A stretch of DNA of 6,468 nucleotides from Nocardioides sp. (lineage in GTDB: Bacteria > Actinomycetota > Actinomycetes > Propionibacteriales > Nocardioidaceae), in contig JAKDNC010000210.1 of NCBI GenBank assembly GCA_030452025.1, positions 1-6,468 of the forward strand. Reading direction: 5' to 3'. Positions within the stretch are counted from its first letter, which is position 1. Each line of letters begins with the position of its first letter. The translations under genes were made by a program, and so were the position numbers. A model generated the notes under the pieces. That model was not told the DNA's origin. It did no database searches and saw only the letters and a list, made by a program, of their open reading frames with translations. Shown here one piece after another: positions 5,579 through 6,468 of this stretch.

Positions 5579-6468
5579 CGTGAGGTCCTTCTTCTTGCTT
5601 CGCGGATCAGCAGCCAGATCAGGTAAAGACCACCGATCGTGACGGTGACCACGCCCACTGGCATCACGTGGTCGCCCAGAGCGTGCAGGGCCAGATAGTC
5701 GGCGACCACTAGCAGCAGGGCACCCAGGCAGGCGCTTGCGCCGATCGTGACGCTGGCGGTGTTCGTGAGGCGTCGCGCAAGCTGGGGAGCGACCAGTGCG
5801 ACGAACATGATCGGGCCAGCGGCGGCGGTGGCGGTAGCCGTCAAACCGACCCCGGCGATCATCAGAAGCACCCGAGAACGTTCGACCTTCACGCCCAGAG
5901 CCGCAGCGGCATCGTCGCCCAAGTCCAACGCCTTGAGCCTCGCTGCCAGCGGTGCCAGCGCTACGGCGAAAAGCACGATCAACAGAGTTGCGCCGGCCAG
6001 TTGTCCGGCCGTGATGCCAGCTAGCGAGCCCGCGCCCCACGCCGCGGCAGATATGGCCACGTGTAGATCAGCGGTCAGGATCAGCCAGGTGTTCAACGAG
6101 CCCAGCATCGAGGAGATCGCGAGGCCGACGATGATCATCCGAACTCCCTGCACACCGCCGCGTTAAGCCAGCAGGTACCCGGCCGCCGCGACTGCCAAGC
6201 CGCCGCCAAAAGCCCCCGTGGCCATCGACACGAAGCCACCGCCGACGGTGATGAGCATCAGCAGCGCCCCGGTGTAGGCACCTGTGGAGAAACCCAGAAC
6301 ATCCGGACTGGCCAGCGGATTTCTGGTCAGGGACTGGAACACTGCGCCGCTGGCACCCAAAGCAGCGCCGAAGACGACCGAGGACCCGACCCGCGGAAGA
6401 CGCCAGTCCCACACCACCGTGTGAACCAGGCCGTCAGCCCGCCCTAACAGCGCCGTGATCACCTCTGA
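5575..6468 (-). pseudogene. FecCD-type siderophore permease split by an in-frame TAA (5' end outside window)
   Basis: Two collinear pieces in the same frame together make a FecCD/BtuC-type permease. The first (6468-6166, start beyond the edge) has WRLPRV, a glycine-rich helix, FQSLTRNPLASPDVLGFSTG and two more helices ending in GYLLA. A TAA follows at 6165-6163. After RGG the second piece continues with VQGVRMIIVGLAISSMLGSL, the usual next segment, and includes LDLGDDAAAALGV and GPIMFVALVAPQLARRLT, hallmarks of the family near the ATPase-contact region. About 298 codons are visible; the family is usually 330-350 residues, so only the extreme N-terminus is missing. The resemblance to FepG suggests a second permease subunit lies off the right edge. 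The stop falls in the loop between helices 4 and 5. GGGAG five bases before ATG 6138 could restart translation, so two half-proteins are possible. The final TGA overlaps the ATPase start. Confidence 0.85.
6144..6149 (-). promoter_or_regulatory. Shine-Dalgarno-like sequence after the internal stop of the permease
   Basis: On the minus strand AGGGAG (6149-6144) lies 5 bases before an in-frame ATG (6138-6136), which is only 24 bases past the TAA at 6165-6163. This arrangement would allow terminating ribosomes to restart and make the last 187 residues of the permease. The same bases also encode QGV, which are conserved residues in this family, so the match may be incidental. Confidence 0.35.

Noticed and set aside
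5579..6040. An open frame continuing upstream of the ATPase start, which would make a 424-residue protein
   Set aside because: The extension is Arg/Gly/Ser-rich shadow sequence antisense-free but out of frame with the clear permease coding, and the ATG at 5578 has a good ribosome binding site and an ATGA overlap.
1..6468. CRISPR arrays, tRNA or rRNA genes, complete insertion sequences, attachment-site repeats
   Set aside because: No regularly spaced repeats, no cloverleaf-like sequence, no transposase or integrase motifs and no paired direct repeats were found on reading either strand.
1..6468. A wholly new defence or other undescribed system
   Set aside because: The clear genes belong to known families, and the unrecognised pieces are short or broken, so evidence does not support claiming a new system.

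Overview
The window reads as high-GC DNA from an actinomycete. Genes use mostly G or C at third codon positions, starts include GTG, and the iron-regulatory site resembles the DtxR/IdeR box typical of Actinobacteria. I cannot name the genus. Two functional blocks are visible.

Left block (1 to about 2420): accessory, mobile-element-like DNA. It has one clear gene, a predicted ArdC-type antirestriction/metallopeptidase protein (579-1679, +), preceded by a strong ribosome binding site. Around it are weaker coding-like stretches: a possible C-terminal tail of a membrane protein running in from the window edge (1-120, +); short minus-strand frames at 250-420 and 442-561 separated by an in-frame TGA; a possible small plus-strand ORF at 1744-1953; and a broken minus-strand gene at about 1920-2421 that changes frame and has lost its 5' end. 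A perfect 12-bp inverted repeat (1878-1918) lies at the end of that broken gene and looks like a terminator. I see nothing supportable at 121-249.

Right block (2422-6468): an iron-siderophore transport cluster. A 19-bp DtxR/IdeR-like box, with a second match overlapping it, precedes a lipoprotein siderophore-binding protein (2462-3535, +). An MFS transporter of the EntS-like exporter type (3547-4803, +) follows after 11 bases. On the opposite strand lie a FecCD-type permease (5575 to past the window end) and its FepC-type ATPase (4766-5578), joined by a 4-base ATGA overlap. The MFS gene and the ATPase gene converge and overlap by 38 bases. The expected logic is that the lipoprotein captures ferric siderophore outside the membrane, the permease and ATPase import it, and the MFS protein may export the siderophore or a related compound. 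A second FecCD permease would be expected beyond the right edge.

The most notable anomaly is an in-frame TAA (6163-6165) that splits the permease between predicted membrane segments 4 and 5. A Shine-Dalgarno-like sequence and an ATG sit just downstream. This may be a recent nonsense mutation, a sequencing error, or a permease made as two polypeptides. An antirestriction gene and gene wreckage next to a complete iron-responsive promoter suggest that the transport cluster sits on, or beside, horizontally transferred DNA. I found no convincing wholly new system.
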